Positions 51,833 through 61,337 of a DNA stretch of 64,000 nt are shown one piece after another; within the stretch, counting starts at the first letter, position 1, and each line of letters begins with the position of its first letter. The stretch is from Roseateles sp. SL47 (GTDB taxonomy: Bacteria; Pseudomonadota; Gammaproteobacteria; Burkholderiales; Burkholderiaceae_C). The DNA lies in assembly GCF_026625885.1 (NCBI RefSeq), contig NZ_CP113068.1, positions 4,526,001 through 4,590,000 of the forward strand, in the 5' to 3' direction. The translations under genes and the position numbers were made by a program. The notes beneath the pieces were generated by a model. It was given only the letters and a program-made list of their open reading frames with translations, had not been told where the DNA came from and made no database searches.

Positions 51833-54400
51833 TTGAAGAATCCTGCCTCTGAAGCCGCCCGCCTGTGTGCCCTGCCCTGGCTGCGCCGGCCGATCCCCTC
51901 CCGTCGCCTGAGCGCTTTTCGAGCGCGCCATCGTCATGCCTTGCTGCAGCCCTGTGCCGGCCATGGCAGGCGCTACGGCCTGCAAGCCTGGGCAATGGGG
52001 CCTGCCAGTGCCCTGCTGAGCGCCGTGGTGGTCCTGTGCCTCGTTGCGCAGGGCGCCCGAGCCGCCTCGGACCCCAATACCAACGGTCGTGGGCCGGCAG
52101 TGGCCGACAGAGCAAGCACGCCGCCGACGGCCCCGGCAATGCCCGGCGGACCAAGCGGACCGGGCGGACCGGGCACACCTGGAGCGCCTGGAGCGTCTGG
52201 CGCCTCCGCTTCACTCGACACGACTTCCGCCCCTGCCGCCCCCTCCAGAAGCAACAAGAAGACATCCCGCAGCGCGTCGGCCCCCTCCGGCGCGGTGAGC
52301 CCTGCCGGCACCGCTTCTGCGGCCGGGTCGGGTGAAGCGGGAACCGCCACCTGGTCCATGACCCCGGCACCGTCCGCTGCGTCCGCCACCTCCAAGGGCA
52401 AAGGCAAAGGCAAGGCCACCGCCAACCCGGCCATGAGCAGCGCGTCGCTGGCCGTTGTGAAGTTCGTGGATGCTGACGTGGATGCCGTGGCACGCGCCGT
52501 GGCCGCCATCCTGGGCCGGCCCATCCTGGTGGACCCCCGGGTGAAGGGCAAGATGACCCTGGTCAGCGATGAAGGGCTGACCCGCCCGCAGGTCTATCAA
52601 TACTTTGCCGGCACGCTGCGCGGGCTGGGATATGCCGTCGTCGAGAACGCCGGTCTGCTGAAGATCGTTCCGGAGGGCGATGCCAAGGTGCAATCCGGCA
52701 CGGTCATGGCCGGTCCGGATGCGCGGACGCAAGATCAGATCGTCACCCGCATCTTCCAGTTGCAGTATGAGAACGCCAGCAATCTGGTGTCCGTGCTGCG
52801 GCCGCTGATCACCGCCAACAACACCATCAACGTCAACCCGGGCAACAACTCGCTGGTCATCACCGACTATGCGGACAACCAGAACCGGCTGGCCGCGATC
52901 ATCGCCGCGCTGGACACCCCCAGCGCGACCGATGTGGAAGTGATTCCGCTCAAATACGTGCAGGCGGCCACCGTCGCCCAGATCGTCTCCAAGATGGTGG
53001 AGGGTGTGCAGCGTGCGCAGAACGGCACCACGGGCGGCACGGCGGGCGCGCAGCCGGCGGGCACTGCGGCCCAGTCGGCAGCGGGCAGCGGGCCCGGCGC
53101 TCAGGTGTATGCGGACATCAGCAGCAATGCCCTGCTGGTGCGCGCCCCGAATCAGGCGCGCCTGCAGGCCATCCGTGCGCTGGTCTCGCGGCTGGACAAG
53201 CCCGGCAGCAATGGCATTGCCGGCAGCACCCTCCATGTGATCTATCTCAAGCATGCGGAGGCCACCCGCCTGGCCTCCGTACTGCGCGCAGCCTTTGCCG
53301 CCCAGGACACCAACAACGGCCTCTCCAGTTCGGATGGTGGCAGCAGCGGCGGTGGCGGGGGGGGCAAGTCGGGGGGAAGCTCCACCGCCTTTGCGTCGAT
53401 GTCGGGCGGCTCCAGCAGCGGGTCGGACAGCAGCGCCAGCAGCAGCACCTCCAGCAAGCAGTCCACGGCGCCGGTGTCCGCCGCCGCCGAACCGTCCACC
53501 GGCGGCTTCATCCAGGCGGACCCGGCCACCAACGCACTGATCATCACCGCTTCCGAACCCAGGTTCCGCGAACTGAGCGCCGTGGTGGACCTGCTGGACT
53601 CCAATCGGGCGCAGGTCTATGTGGAATCGCTGATTGTGGAGGTCGATGCCAGCAAGGCGCTGGATGTGGGCATCCAATGGAAGCAGATCTTCAACATCAG
53701 CAGTTCCACCGACCTGACACTGGGTACGGTCGTCACCGCGCTGGAGTCGATGTCCGGCACCAACATCCTCTCGACCGCCAATCTGGTGACGCTGGACAAC
53801 GAAGAAGCCAAGATCGTGGTAGGGCAGAACGTGCCGTTTGTGACGGGCTCCTACACCACCACCAGCAGTAGCAGCAGTTCACCGTTCCAGACCATCGAAC
53901 GCAAGGACGTGGGCATCACGCTGCGCATCCGGCCGCAGATCGGCCCGAATGGCAGCATCCGGTTGACCATCTATCAGGAGTCGTCTTCGGTGTCGTCCAC
54001 CACCACCCCCGGCACGACCAATGCGGGGCCGACCACCAATAAGCGCTCGGTGGAATCCACGGTGACGGTGAAGGACGGCAAGATCATCGTGCTGGGCGGG
54101 CTGATCGAGGACAGTGATACGGCAGATGCGGACCATCTGTATGGGCTGGCCCGGATCCCGCTGATCGGCGGGCTGTTCAGCAGCCGCAGCCATACGCGCA
54201 AAAAGACCAACCTGCTGGTGTTCCTGCGGCCGGTGGTCATGCTGGACGATGATGCAACGGAGCGGCTCACCATGGACCGCTACGACATGATCCGCGCCCG
54301 GCAGCAGGCGCTGCCGGAGAACGTACGCAACATTCTGCGGGACGAGCCGCCGCCGGCCTTGGTGCCAGCGCAGGAAGCGGCGGCGAAATCTCAGCCGTAA
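51833..54400 (+). CDS. gspD: Type II secretion secretin (GspD), standing alone
   Basis: Up to 855 residues. N-terminal start uncertain: TTG at 51833 opens the frame, and ATG at 51995 begins a signal-like segment (ALLSAVVVLCLVAQGARA) but has no ribosome site. The basic stretch upstream favours an earlier start. After a Pro/Ala/Gly-rich linker come N0 (about 205-285), N1 (QDQIVTRIFQLQYENASNL), N2 (VEVIPLKYVQAATVAQIV), N3 (LHVIYLKHAEATRLASVL) and a Ser/Gly low-complexity insert. The C-terminal secretin domain has VPFVTGSYT, GITLRIRPQIG and LARIPLIGGLFSSRS. No other gsp genes flank it, so partners must be elsewhere. By family, it forms the outer-membrane pore for folded proteins. Confidence 0.87.
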   Translation: MKNPASEAARLCALPWLRRPIPSRRLSAFRARHRHALLQPCAGHGRRYGLQAWAMGPASALLSAVVVLCLVAQGARAASDPNTNGRGPAVADRASTPPTAPAMPGGPSGPGGPGTPGAPGASGASASLDTTSAPAAPSRSNKKTSRSASAPSGAVSPAGTASAAGSGEAGTATWSMTPAPSAASATSKGKGKGKATANPAMSSASLAVVKFVDADVDAVARAVAAILGRPILVDPRVKGKMTLVSDEGLTRPQVYQYFAGTLRGLGYAVVENAGLLKIVPEGDAKVQSGTVMAGPDARTQDQIVTRIFQLQYENASNLVSVLRPLITANNTINVNPGNNSLVITDYADNQNRLAAIIAALDTPSATDVEVIPLKYVQAATVAQIVSKMVEGVQRAQNGTTGGTAGAQPAGTAAQSAAGSGPGAQVYADISSNALLVRAPNQARLQAIRALVSRLDKPGSNGIAGSTLHVIYLKHAEATRLASVLRAAFAAQDTNNGLSSSDGGSSGGGGGGKSGGSSTAFASMSGGSSSGSDSSASSSTSSKQSTAPVSAAAEPSTGGFIQADPATNALIITASEPRFRELSAVVDLLDSNRAQVYVESLIVEVDASKALDVGIQWKQIFNISSSTDLTLGTVVTALESMSGTNILSTANLVTLDNEEAKIVVGQNVPFVTGSYTTTSSSSSSPFQTIERKDVGITLRIRPQIGPNGSIRLTIYQESSSVSSTTTPGTTNAGPTTNKRSVESTVTVKDGKIIVLGGLIEDSDTADADHLYGLARIPLIGGLFSSRSHTRKKTNLLVFLRPVVMLDDDATERLTMDRYDMIRARQQALPENVRNILRDEPPPALVPAQEAAAKSQP

Positions 54401-54538
54401 AGGATGCAAACGCCGGATGGCGCCGGTGGAGCCGCTGACGCGGCCTCACCGCGCGGTCACCGCAGCATTTCTCCGCCATCTCCGCGCTCCGTCCGCACCC
54501 TCTCGGCGCCCTCCGCGCATCCTCATCAGCGACACCGC

Positions 54539-55438
54539 TCAAGGTCCAGCCAAAGCCAGGATCTGCTCGCGCAGCCACCGCTGGGCCACATGCCCATGGT
54601 TGCGCTCGTGCCAGACCATACCCATCTCGAAACCTTCGATCGGCAGCGGGCACTCCATCACCTGCAGCCCCGCTGCACGCCCCTTCACCAGCCGCTCCGG
54701 CACCAGGGCGACCAGATGGGAGCGGGCCACCAGATCCGGCACGAAGAGGAACGACGCCGCCGACAGCACCACCCGCCGCTGCAGCCCATGAGCCGCCAGC
54801 ACCTGGTCCACCGGTGAGCTGAACGCGCCACCTGCGGGCGACACGATCACCTGTTCCAGCCGCGCAAAACGTCTGGGGGTGAGCGGGCCCTGCAACTCCG
54901 GATGCCCTCGCCGGCCGATCAGCACATAGCGCTCATGGAACAAATGGCGCAGGCGGGCCGACGGCGGCGCCTCGCTGGGCATCAGAAGGCCGATGTCCAC
55001 CTCCCCGCGGGCCAGTTGCCCATCGATCTGATGCGGGTCCATATGCCGAACGGCGATACGCACACCGGGCGCCTGCCGCAGCAGGCGCAGCACCAGCGGC
55101 TGTACCAGCGCGGTCTGCATGTAATCCGACGCGGCAATGCTGACGGTGAGGTCGGCCGTGGCGGGATCAAACTGCAGGTGCGAGGTGATGGCGGAACGAA
55201 CCTGGTCGAGCGCATCACGCAGCGGCTGCACCAGGTCCAGGGCCTTGGCCGTGGGCGTCATGCCGCGCTGGGCGGGGAGCAGGAGCGGGTCGTCAAACAG
55301 GTCCCGCAGGCGGTTGAGCTGAGCGCTTACCGCAGGCTGGCTGAGATGAAGCCGGGCTGCGGCACGGGTCACATTGCGTTCCGCCAGCAGGGCTTCCAGC
55401 GTGACCAGCAAATTGAGATCGAGGCGGCTGGTATCCAT
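54539..55438 (-). CDS. LysR-family transcriptional regulator
   Basis: 299 residues. An N-terminal helix-turn-helix RLDLNLLVTLEALLAERNVTRAAARLHLSQPAVSAQLNRLRDLFDDPLL (in parts), then a substrate-binding domain from about 90 (LTVSIAASDYMQTALVQPLV, FHERYVLIGRRGHPEL). It resembles the NodD/SyrM-like branch. Divergent from the quinone-reductase-like gene, the usual LysR arrangement for target control. A 7-bp tandem repeat lies in their shared promoter region. Confidence 0.9.
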   Translation of the reverse strand: MDTSRLDLNLLVTLEALLAERNVTRAAARLHLSQPAVSAQLNRLRDLFDDPLLLPAQRGMTPTAKALDLVQPLRDALDQVRSAITSHLQFDPATADLTVSIAASDYMQTALVQPLVLRLLRQAPGVRIAVRHMDPHQIDGQLARGEVDIGLLMPSEAPPSARLRHLFHERYVLIGRRGHPELQGPLTPRRFARLEQVIVSPAGGAFSSPVDQVLAAHGLQRRVVLSAASFLFVPDLVARSHLVALVPERLVKGRAAGLQVMECPLPIEGFEMGMVWHERNHGHVAQRWLREQILALAGP

Positions 55439-55512
55439 GGCATCGATAGTAGGCCAAGACCATCATGATTTCACAGATGGCAGACAGGCGCCCACACTGG
55501 TGGTGAGCCATG

Positions 55513-55540
55513 CGCCAGTCGCCAGTCGCCAGTCGCCAGT
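55513..55540. repeat. 7-bp tandem repeat, four perfect copies
   Basis: CGCCAGT repeated four times without a mismatch, then a partial CGCACTG. It lies between the divergent LysR and oxidoreductase genes, 75 bp from each start or more, where a copy-number change would alter promoter spacing. Confidence 0.85.
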
Positions 55541-55614
55541 CGCACTGAACCGCGATCCATGCGCCCGGCTCACCTGCCCCGCACTGCTCTCCAACATTCC
55601 CCGAGGTATTCACC

Positions 55615-56439
55615 ATGAACGCAAGCCACCCCACCACGGGCGCCGCCCCATCGCACTCCCGAAACGTGCTCCTGGTTCACGCGCACCCGGAACCCAGCTC
55701 CCTGACGCGCTCCATGGTGCAGGCCGGGCGAGAAGCGTTGGAGCGCCAAGGCCATCGAGTGCTGGAGTCGGACCTCTACGCCATGCGCTGGAAGGCGGTT
55801 TATGACGAAGACGATTTTCCGCAGCGTCTCGACGCCGAACGCCTCTGCTTCGTGGCGGAATCCGGCCATGCCTATTGCAGCGGCACCCAGCCCGCCGACG
55901 TGGTGGAAGAACAGCGCAAGGTGTTGTGGGCGGACCTGGTGATCCTGCAGTTCCCGCTGTGGTGGTTCGGCATGCCCGCCATCTTGAAGGGATGGATCGA
56001 CCGCGTATGGGCTCAGGGGCTGGCGTATGGATTCCGGGGCGAAGGCAACCGCTACCGTTACGGTGAAGGGGGTTTCCAGGGGCGCCGTGCCATGGTGTCA
56101 GTGACCACGGGCGGGCCGGACAAGGACTACGGCCCGCGCGGCATCAACGGCCCGCTGGACGCCCTGCTGTTCCCCATCACCCACGGCACCTTGTTCTACC
56201 CCGGCATGCAGGTGCTGCGAACCCATGCGGTGCATGGCGTTGGGCGGATGGACGATGCCGGCGTGACAGCGGCGCTGGCGGCCTGGCAAGACCGTCTCAC
56301 GACGGTGTTCAATGAAGCTCCGCTGGCCTACCGACCGCAAAACGGCGGGGATTTCGACACCCGCCGTCATGAACTGCGCCCCGAGGTGGCACCGGGTATG
56401 GAAGGCATCGCCGCACATCTGGGGGCGCCGGGCGCTTGA
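55615..56439 (+). CDS. NAD(P)H dehydrogenase (quinone)-like flavoprotein
   Basis: 274 residues of flavodoxin-like fold. NVLLVHAHPEPSSLTRSMVQAG is the FMN-phosphate-binding start, then LQFPLWWFGMPAILKGWIDRV and SVTTGGPDKDYGPRG. These match the NQO1/MdaB/KefF family, which reduces quinones by two electrons with FMN and FAD. GAGG lies 7 bases before the ATG. Probable target of the adjacent LysR regulator. Followed by a 10-bp repeat array. Confidence 0.88.
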   Translation: MNASHPTTGAAPSHSRNVLLVHAHPEPSSLTRSMVQAGREALERQGHRVLESDLYAMRWKAVYDEDDFPQRLDAERLCFVAESGHAYCSGTQPADVVEEQRKVLWADLVILQFPLWWFGMPAILKGWIDRVWAQGLAYGFRGEGNRYRYGEGGFQGRRAMVSVTTGGPDKDYGPRGINGPLDALLFPITHGTLFYPGMQVLRTHAVHGVGRMDDAGVTAALAAWQDRLTTVFNEAPLAYRPQNGGDFDTRRHELRPEVAPGMEGIAAHLGAPGA

Positions 56440-56440
56440 C

Positions 56441-56480
56441 CTGGGGACAGCACGGGACAGCACGGGACAGCACGGGACAG
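56441..56480. repeat. 10-bp tandem repeat
   Basis: Three perfect CACGGGACAG units preceded by a variant CTGGGGACAG, starting just after the oxidoreductase stop and ahead of xth. Confidence 0.85.
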
Positions 56481-56559
56481 CGAGCAACTGCGTCGCTGTG
56501 TCGGATAGGATCGAGCGTCGCGCGCACTCCCCTGCGCGCGATTCTCTCTTTGGATGACC

Positions 56560-57324
56560 ATGAAATTTGCCACCTGGAACGTCAACTCCCTGGCCGTGCG
56601 CCTGCCTCAACTGCTGGACTGGCTCGCCGCCAACCCGGTCGATGCCATCGTGCTGCAGGAAACCAAGCTGACGGACGACAAGTTCCCTGCCCAGGAGATT
56701 CAGGCCGCCGGTTATCAGGTGCAATGGTTCGGCCAGAAAACCTACAACGGCGTCGCGCTGATCAGCAAGGCACCCGCCACCGACATCGCCCGCAACATCC
56801 TCGGTTATGCCGATGAGCAGGCGCGGGTCATCGCCGGCACCGTGGCGGGTGTGCGGGTGATCGGTGCCTACTTCCCGAACGGGCAAGCCCCCGACAGCGA
56901 GAAGTTCGTCTACAAGATGGCCTGGCTGGATGGCCTTCGCGCCTGGGTGACCGAGGAGCTCAAGACCCACCCCAAGCTCGTGCTGATGGGCGACTTCAAC
57001 ATCGCGCCCGAAGACCGGGACGTCTACGACCCCGTAGCCTGGGCCGGCCAGATCCACTGCACCCCCCAGGAGCGGGAGCACTTCCAGCAGCTTCTCGGCA
57101 TCGGCCTGGTGGATGCCTTCCGGCTCTTCGAGCAGCCGCCCAAGAGCTGGAGCTGGTGGGACTACCGCAACCTGGCCTTCCGCAAGAACCAGGGCCTGCG
57201 CATTGACCACATCCTCGTCAGTGAAGCGCTCAAGCCGTGCGTCACCGCCTGCGTCATCGACAAGCTGCCGCGCAAAAATGAAAGGCCGAGCGACCATGCG
57301 CCGGTCATCGTCACCCTGGACTGA
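56560..57324 (+). CDS. xth: Exodeoxyribonuclease III
   Basis: 254 residues of the endonuclease/exonuclease/phosphatase fold. It starts MKFATWNVNSLAVRLPQLLDWL (in parts) and has the metal Glu in VLQETKL, NGVALISK, GDFNIAPEDRDVYDP, DAFRLFEQPPKSWSWWDYR and the final catalytic SDHAPVI. Cleaves at abasic sites and trims 3' ends in base-excision repair. ATG at 56560 is taken because this is the conserved start; another ATG lies two codons earlier. arsC follows after 6 bp. Confidence 0.95.
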   Translation: MKFATWNVNSLAVRLPQLLDWLAANPVDAIVLQETKLTDDKFPAQEIQAAGYQVQWFGQKTYNGVALISKAPATDIARNILGYADEQARVIAGTVAGVRVIGAYFPNGQAPDSEKFVYKMAWLDGLRAWVTEELKTHPKLVLMGDFNIAPEDRDVYDPVAWAGQIHCTPQEREHFQQLLGIGLVDAFRLFEQPPKSWSWWDYRNLAFRKNQGLRIDHILVSEALKPCVTACVIDKLPRKNERPSDHAPVIVTLD

Positions 57325-57330
57325 TACACC

Positions 57331-57753
57331 ATGAACCCGATCGTCATCTATCACAACCCGGCCTGCGGCACCTCGCGCAACACGCTGGCGCTGATCCGCC
57401 ATGCCGGCCTGGAACCCACCATCGTTGACTACCTGAAGACGCCGTTGGACAAGGAAGGCCTGCGCTCGCTGGTGAGCGCCACTGGCGAACCGGTGCGGGC
57501 GCTGCTGCGCGCCAAGGAATCCAAGGCCGCTGAATTGGGGCTGAACGACCCCGCCGTGAGTGACGAGGCCTTGCTCGAGGCGATGGCCGCCCACCCGATC
57601 CTGATGAATCGGCCGGTGGTCATCACGCCGCTCGGCACCGCCTTGTGCCGGCCGTCAGAGCGGGTGCTTGAACTGCTGCCGGTGGGTCCCCTGCCCGTCT
57701 TCACCAAAGAGGACGGTGAAGTGGTGGTGGACAGCGGCGCGCGCCGCCGCTGA
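57331..57753 (+). CDS. arsC: Arsenate reductase, glutaredoxin-dependent type
   Basis: 140 residues. Catalytic Cys12 in IYHNPACGTSRNTLALIR, then LEPTIVDYLKTPL and the conserved Arg region MNRPVVITPLGTALCRPSERVLELL. Reduces arsenate to arsenite with glutathione/glutaredoxin. No arsR or arsB is adjacent; it is transcribed with xth, a frequent chromosomal setting for ArsC-like proteins. Confidence 0.93.
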   Translation: MNPIVIYHNPACGTSRNTLALIRHAGLEPTIVDYLKTPLDKEGLRSLVSATGEPVRALLRAKESKAAELGLNDPAVSDEALLEAMAAHPILMNRPVVITPLGTALCRPSERVLELLPVGPLPVFTKEDGEVVVDSGARRR

Positions 57754-57799
57754 ACGGTCCCGCGCCGGGCCGACATCCGGTCGGTCGGCCTGTTGCAAG

Positions 57800-57820
57800 G
57801 CCCGGGCGTCTTGCCCGGGC
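57800..57820. terminator. GC hairpin between convergent arsC and eda
   Basis: GCCCGGGC-GTCTT-GCCCGGGC, a perfect 8-bp stem with a 5-base loop. It lacks a long T-run on either side but sits exactly between convergent genes. Confidence 0.55.
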
Positions 57821-57828
57821 TGCCCGTT

Positions 57829-58464
57829 TCAGCCGCGCAAGGCGCCGGCTTCCTGCGCCAGACGCGTGATGCGGGCCCAGTCGCCCGACTTCACCGCATC
57901 CCCCGGCGTCAGCCAGGACCCCCCACACACCTTCACATTGGGCAGGGCCAGGAAGTCCGGCGCCGTCTGCACGGTGATGCCGCCAGTGGGGCAGAAAGCG
58001 ATGTCGGGGAACGGGCCCGCCAGCGCCTTGAGCAGATTGGTGCCGCCCACCGCCGTGGCCGGAAACAGCTTCAGGAATCGGTAACCCGCGTCCGCCGCCA
58101 TCATCACTTCGCTGGCGGTGGACACCCCTGGCAGCAGCGGCAGGCCTTGCGCCTCGCAGGCACGGGCCAGTTCGGGCGTGAAACCCGGGCTGACCGCAAA
58201 ACGGCTGCCTGCCTGCTTGGCTGCGGCCGCATCGGCGGCCGTGCGCAGCGTGCCCGCGCCGACGATGGCTTCCGGCACTTCCTTCGCAATCGCCGCAATG
58301 GCGTCCAGCGCCACCGGCGTGCGCAGCGTCACTTCCAGCACCTTCACGCCACCGGCCACCAGGGCCTTGGCCAGCGGCACCGCGTGCGCCAACTGGTCAA
58401 TGACGATCACGGGAATCACCGGGCCATGCTGGGCCAGGCTCAGGGTATCGAGGGTCTCGCTCAT
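57829..58464 (-). CDS. eda: KDPG aldolase (2-keto-3-deoxy-6-phosphogluconate aldolase)
   Basis: 211 residues, the usual length. Motifs: VIPVIVIDQLAHAVPLAKALVAGG, VLEVTLRTPVAL, IVGAGTLRTAADA, and the Schiff-base Lys region YRFLKLFPATAVGG. Cleaves KDPG to pyruvate and glyceraldehyde-3-phosphate, the last Entner-Doudoroff step. AAGGA upstream; it follows edd by 20 bp on the same strand. Confidence 0.96.
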   Translation of the reverse strand: MSETLDTLSLAQHGPVIPVIVIDQLAHAVPLAKALVAGGVKVLEVTLRTPVALDAIAAIAKEVPEAIVGAGTLRTAADAAAAKQAGSRFAVSPGFTPELARACEAQGLPLLPGVSTASEVMMAADAGYRFLKLFPATAVGGTNLLKALAGPFPDIAFCPTGGITVQTAPDFLALPNVKVCGGSWLTPGDAVKSGDWARITRLAQEAGALRG

Positions 58465-58484
58465 GAGTTCTTGTCCTTGTTCGA

Positions 58485-60305
58485 TTACAGCCAGGTCACG
58501 GCGCCTTCTTCGGCGCTGGACACATTGCGGCGCATGCCGGCAAACAGCTCGCGGCCCAGGCCCTCGCCGTTGTCACGAACCGCTTCCGGCGTGATCTGGG
58601 CGATGTCGCGGGCGACCCAGGTGGCATCGTCCACCAACGCGGTCAGCTCGCCGCTGTTGGCGCAGACCCGCACCCGGTCGCCGTCACGCAGCCTGGCCAG
58701 CGGCCCACCCGACAGCGCTTCCGGGCTGACATGGATCGCGGCCGGCACCTTGCCGGACGCGCCGCTCATGCGGCCATCGGTCACCAGCGCCACCTTGAAG
58801 CCCTTGCCCTGCAACACGGCCAGCGGCGGCGTCAGCTTGTGCAGTTCCGGCATGCCATTGGCCTGAGGGCCCTGGAACCGCACCACCACCACCACATCCC
58901 GCTCCAGCTCACCCGCCTTGAAGGCGGCCTGCATGGCTTCCTGGCTGTCAAAAATGCGGGCGGGCGCTTCCACCGTATGCCGGTCTTCCGGCACGGCGGA
59001 CACCTTGATCACCGCACGGCCCAGATTGCCGGCCAGCAGCTTGAGGCCACCCGTGGGCGAGAACGGCGCCGCAGCGGTCCGCACCACGGTCTCGTCAGCG
59101 CTGCCTGCAGGCAGGTCGCACCAGCGCACCGAGCCATCTTCAGCCCGCTCGGGCAGCCGGGCATAGGCGCTCAGGGACTGGCCGGACACGCTGGTCAGCA
59201 CATCGCCATGCAAGGCGCCTGCGCCCAGCAGTTCGCGAATCACAAAACCCGGGCCGCCCGCGGCCTGGAACTGGTTCACATCGGCGCTGCCGTTGGGGTA
59301 GACACGTGCCAGCAGTGGCACCACGGCGGAGAGGTCGGAGAAATCACTCCAGTCGATCAGGATGCCGGCCGAACGGGCCACGGCCACCCAGTGGATCAGA
59401 TGGTTGGTGGAGCCGCCGGTGGCCAGCAGGGCCACCATGGCATTCACGATACAGCGCTCGTCCACCAGTCGGCCGATCGGCGTGTAGTCGCGTTGGGGGA
59501 TGATGCCCAGCAACTGGCGCACCGCTTCACGGGTCAGCGCCTCGCGCAGGCCATCATGCGGATGCACAAAGGCCGCCCCCGGCACATGCAGGCCCATGGC
59601 CTCCAGCAGCATCTGGTTGCTGTTGGCGGTGCCGTAGAAGGTGCAGGTGCCGGCGCCGTGATAGGCGGCGGACTCTGCCTTGAGCAGTTCGTCGCGGCCC
59701 ACCTTGCCCTGGGCATACAGCTCGCGGACCTTGGCCTTGTCGTTGTTGGACAGACCGGAACTCATCGGCCCGGCCGGGACGAACACGCAGGGCAGATGCC
59801 CGAAGTGCAGAGCCCCGATCAGCAGGCCCGGCACGATCTTGTCGCAGATGCCCAGCAGCAGTGCGCCGTCAAACACGTCATGAGACAGCGCCACGGCCGT
59901 GCCCATGGCAATCGTGTCGCGCGAGAACAGGCTCAGCTCCATGCCGGGCGTACCCTGCGTCACGCCGTCGCACATGGCCGGCACACCGCCCGCCACCTGC
60001 GCGGTCGCCCCCTGGCGATGCACTTCGTCGCGGATCAGCGCCGGGTAGCCTTCATACGGTTGATGGGCCGACAGCATGTCGTTGTAGGCGGTGACGATGC
60101 CCAGATGGGGCGCCTTCTCCGCCACGATGCGCAGCTTGTCGTTCTCCGGCAACGCGGCCACCGCGTGGGCGACATTCGCGCAGCCCATCCGCTGCACACC
60201 GCGCTGGCGGCGGGACATGCGGTCGATCAGGTCCAGATAGCGCTCGCGGCTGGCGGCGCTGCGGGCACGGATGCGAGCCGTGACCTCGAGAAGCGTCTTG
60301 TTCAT
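58485..60305 (-). CDS. edd: 6-phosphogluconate dehydratase
   Basis: 606 residues, full length for the IlvD/Edd family. Motifs include [80 protein letters not shown] (Fe-S cysteines in CDG, CDK and GTC contexts) and [19 protein letters not shown]. Dehydrates 6-phosphogluconate to KDPG. First gene of the edd-eda operon; a HexR-like inverted repeat lies 36 bp upstream of its start. Confidence 0.96.
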   Translation of the reverse strand: MNKTLLEVTARIRARSAASRERYLDLIDRMSRRQRGVQRMGCANVAHAVAALPENDKLRIVAEKAPHLGIVTAYNDMLSAHQPYEGYPALIRDEVHRQGATAQVAGGVPAMCDGVTQGTPGMELSLFSRDTIAMGTAVALSHDVFDGALLLGICDKIVPGLLIGALHFGHLPCVFVPAGPMSSGLSNNDKAKVRELYAQGKVGRDELLKAESAAYHGAGTCTFYGTANSNQMLLEAMGLHVPGAAFVHPHDGLREALTREAVRQLLGIIPQRDYTPIGRLVDERCIVNAMVALLATGGSTNHLIHWVAVARSAGILIDWSDFSDLSAVVPLLARVYPNGSADVNQFQAAGGPGFVIRELLGAGALHGDVLTSVSGQSLSAYARLPERAEDGSVRWCDLPAGSADETVVRTAAAPFSPTGGLKLLAGNLGRAVIKVSAVPEDRHTVEAPARIFDSQEAMQAAFKAGELERDVVVVVRFQGPQANGMPELHKLTPPLAVLQGKGFKVALVTDGRMSGASGKVPAAIHVSPEALSGGPLARLRDGDRVRVCANSGELTALVDDATWVARDIAQITPEAVRDNGEGLGRELFAGMRRNVSSAEEGAVTWL

Positions 60306-60340
60306 GCCTGCTGCCGATGTAACTCGGCTTGGGTTGGATT

Positions 60341-60355
60341 GGTAACCATATTACA
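60341..60355. promoter_or_regulatory. Candidate HexR-type operator before edd
   Basis: GGTAACCATATTACA; on the minus strand TGTAATATGGTTACC. The GTAA-N5-TTAC dyad resembles HexR sites (TGTAAT..ATTACA type) and sits just upstream of the Entner-Doudoroff operon. Assignment by resemblance only. Confidence 0.45.
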
Positions 60356-60446
60356 CGCTCGGAAGCGAGCCTTCGAGGGCTTTTCCGGGTACGGGGAAGT
60401 TACGGGGCAAGTCGGTCGCCTGTGGTTTTAAGCCATAGTGCGGCCC

Positions 60447-61337
60447 ATGTCATCGCAGCCCCCGACCCGCCCCGCCATTGAAGCGCTGTATCCCCTGCTG
60501 TTTGTGGTGTTGTGGAGCACCGGTTTCATCGGTGCGAAGTTCGGACTCCCCGATGCAGCGCCGCTGACGTTTCTGGCGTGGCGATATGCGGCCGTGATCG
60601 TGCTGATGGGGGGCCTCGTGGCGCTCACCCGCGCGCCATGGCCGAAGGCCTCCGGCGCGTGGGCCCATATTGCCGTGTCCGGTCTGCTGGTGCATGGGGT
60701 GTATTTGGGGGGTGTGTTCATCGCCATCAGCCATGGGCTGCCGGCCGGCATCACGGCCTTGGTGGTGGGCCTGCAGCCGGTGGTCACGGCGGTGGGCGCC
60801 CGTGCCTTCCTCGGTGAACAGGTGCTGCCGAAGCAGTGGGCCGGGCTGGCGCTGGGCTTTTTGGGCGTGGGACTGGTGGTGGCCGCCAAAACCTCGTCCG
60901 TGCCCACCCAGGCACTGATGACCATGCTGACGCCCGCCGTTGTGGCCTTGCTGGGCATCACCGCCGGTACGCTGTACCAAAAACGGTTCTGCCCGTCCTT
61001 TGACCTTCGCAGCGGGGCGGTGATCCAGTTCGTGCCCTGCCTGGCGCTCACAGCGGCCCTGGCCCTTGCCACGGAAGACACCACCGTGAACTGGACACCC
61101 TCCTTCCTCTTTGCGCTGGGCTGGCTGGTGCTGGTGCTGTCCATCGGGGCCGTGAGCCTGCTCAACCTGCTGATCCGACGCGGCAGTGCGGTCCATGTGG
61201 CCAGCCTGTTCTACTTGACACCCCCCACCACGGCCGTGATCGCCTGGGCGCTGTTTGGTGAGACGCTGCGCGGCCTGGCCATCGTTGGCATGGGCCTGGC
61301 GGTGTTCGGGGTGTGGCTGGCACGCGGCAAGCGCTGA
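60447..61337 (+). CDS. EamA/DMT-family transporter
   Basis: 296 residues with about ten hydrophobic segments and two EamA repeats: LLFVVLWSTGFIGAKFGLPDAAPLTFLAWRY (in parts) in the first, and FYLTPPTTAVIAWALFGETL near the end of the second. By family, a drug/metabolite exporter of unknown substrate. ATG at 60447 is used; a GTG three codons earlier is less likely. Divergent from edd across 141 bp. Confidence 0.88.
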   Translation: MSSQPPTRPAIEALYPLLFVVLWSTGFIGAKFGLPDAAPLTFLAWRYAAVIVLMGGLVALTRAPWPKASGAWAHIAVSGLLVHGVYLGGVFIAISHGLPAGITALVVGLQPVVTAVGARAFLGEQVLPKQWAGLALGFLGVGLVVAAKTSSVPTQALMTMLTPAVVALLGITAGTLYQKRFCPSFDLRSGAVIQFVPCLALTAALALATEDTTVNWTPSFLFALGWLVLVLSIGAVSLLNLLIRRGSAVHVASLFYLTPPTTAVIAWALFGETLRGLAIVGMGLAVFGVWLARGKR

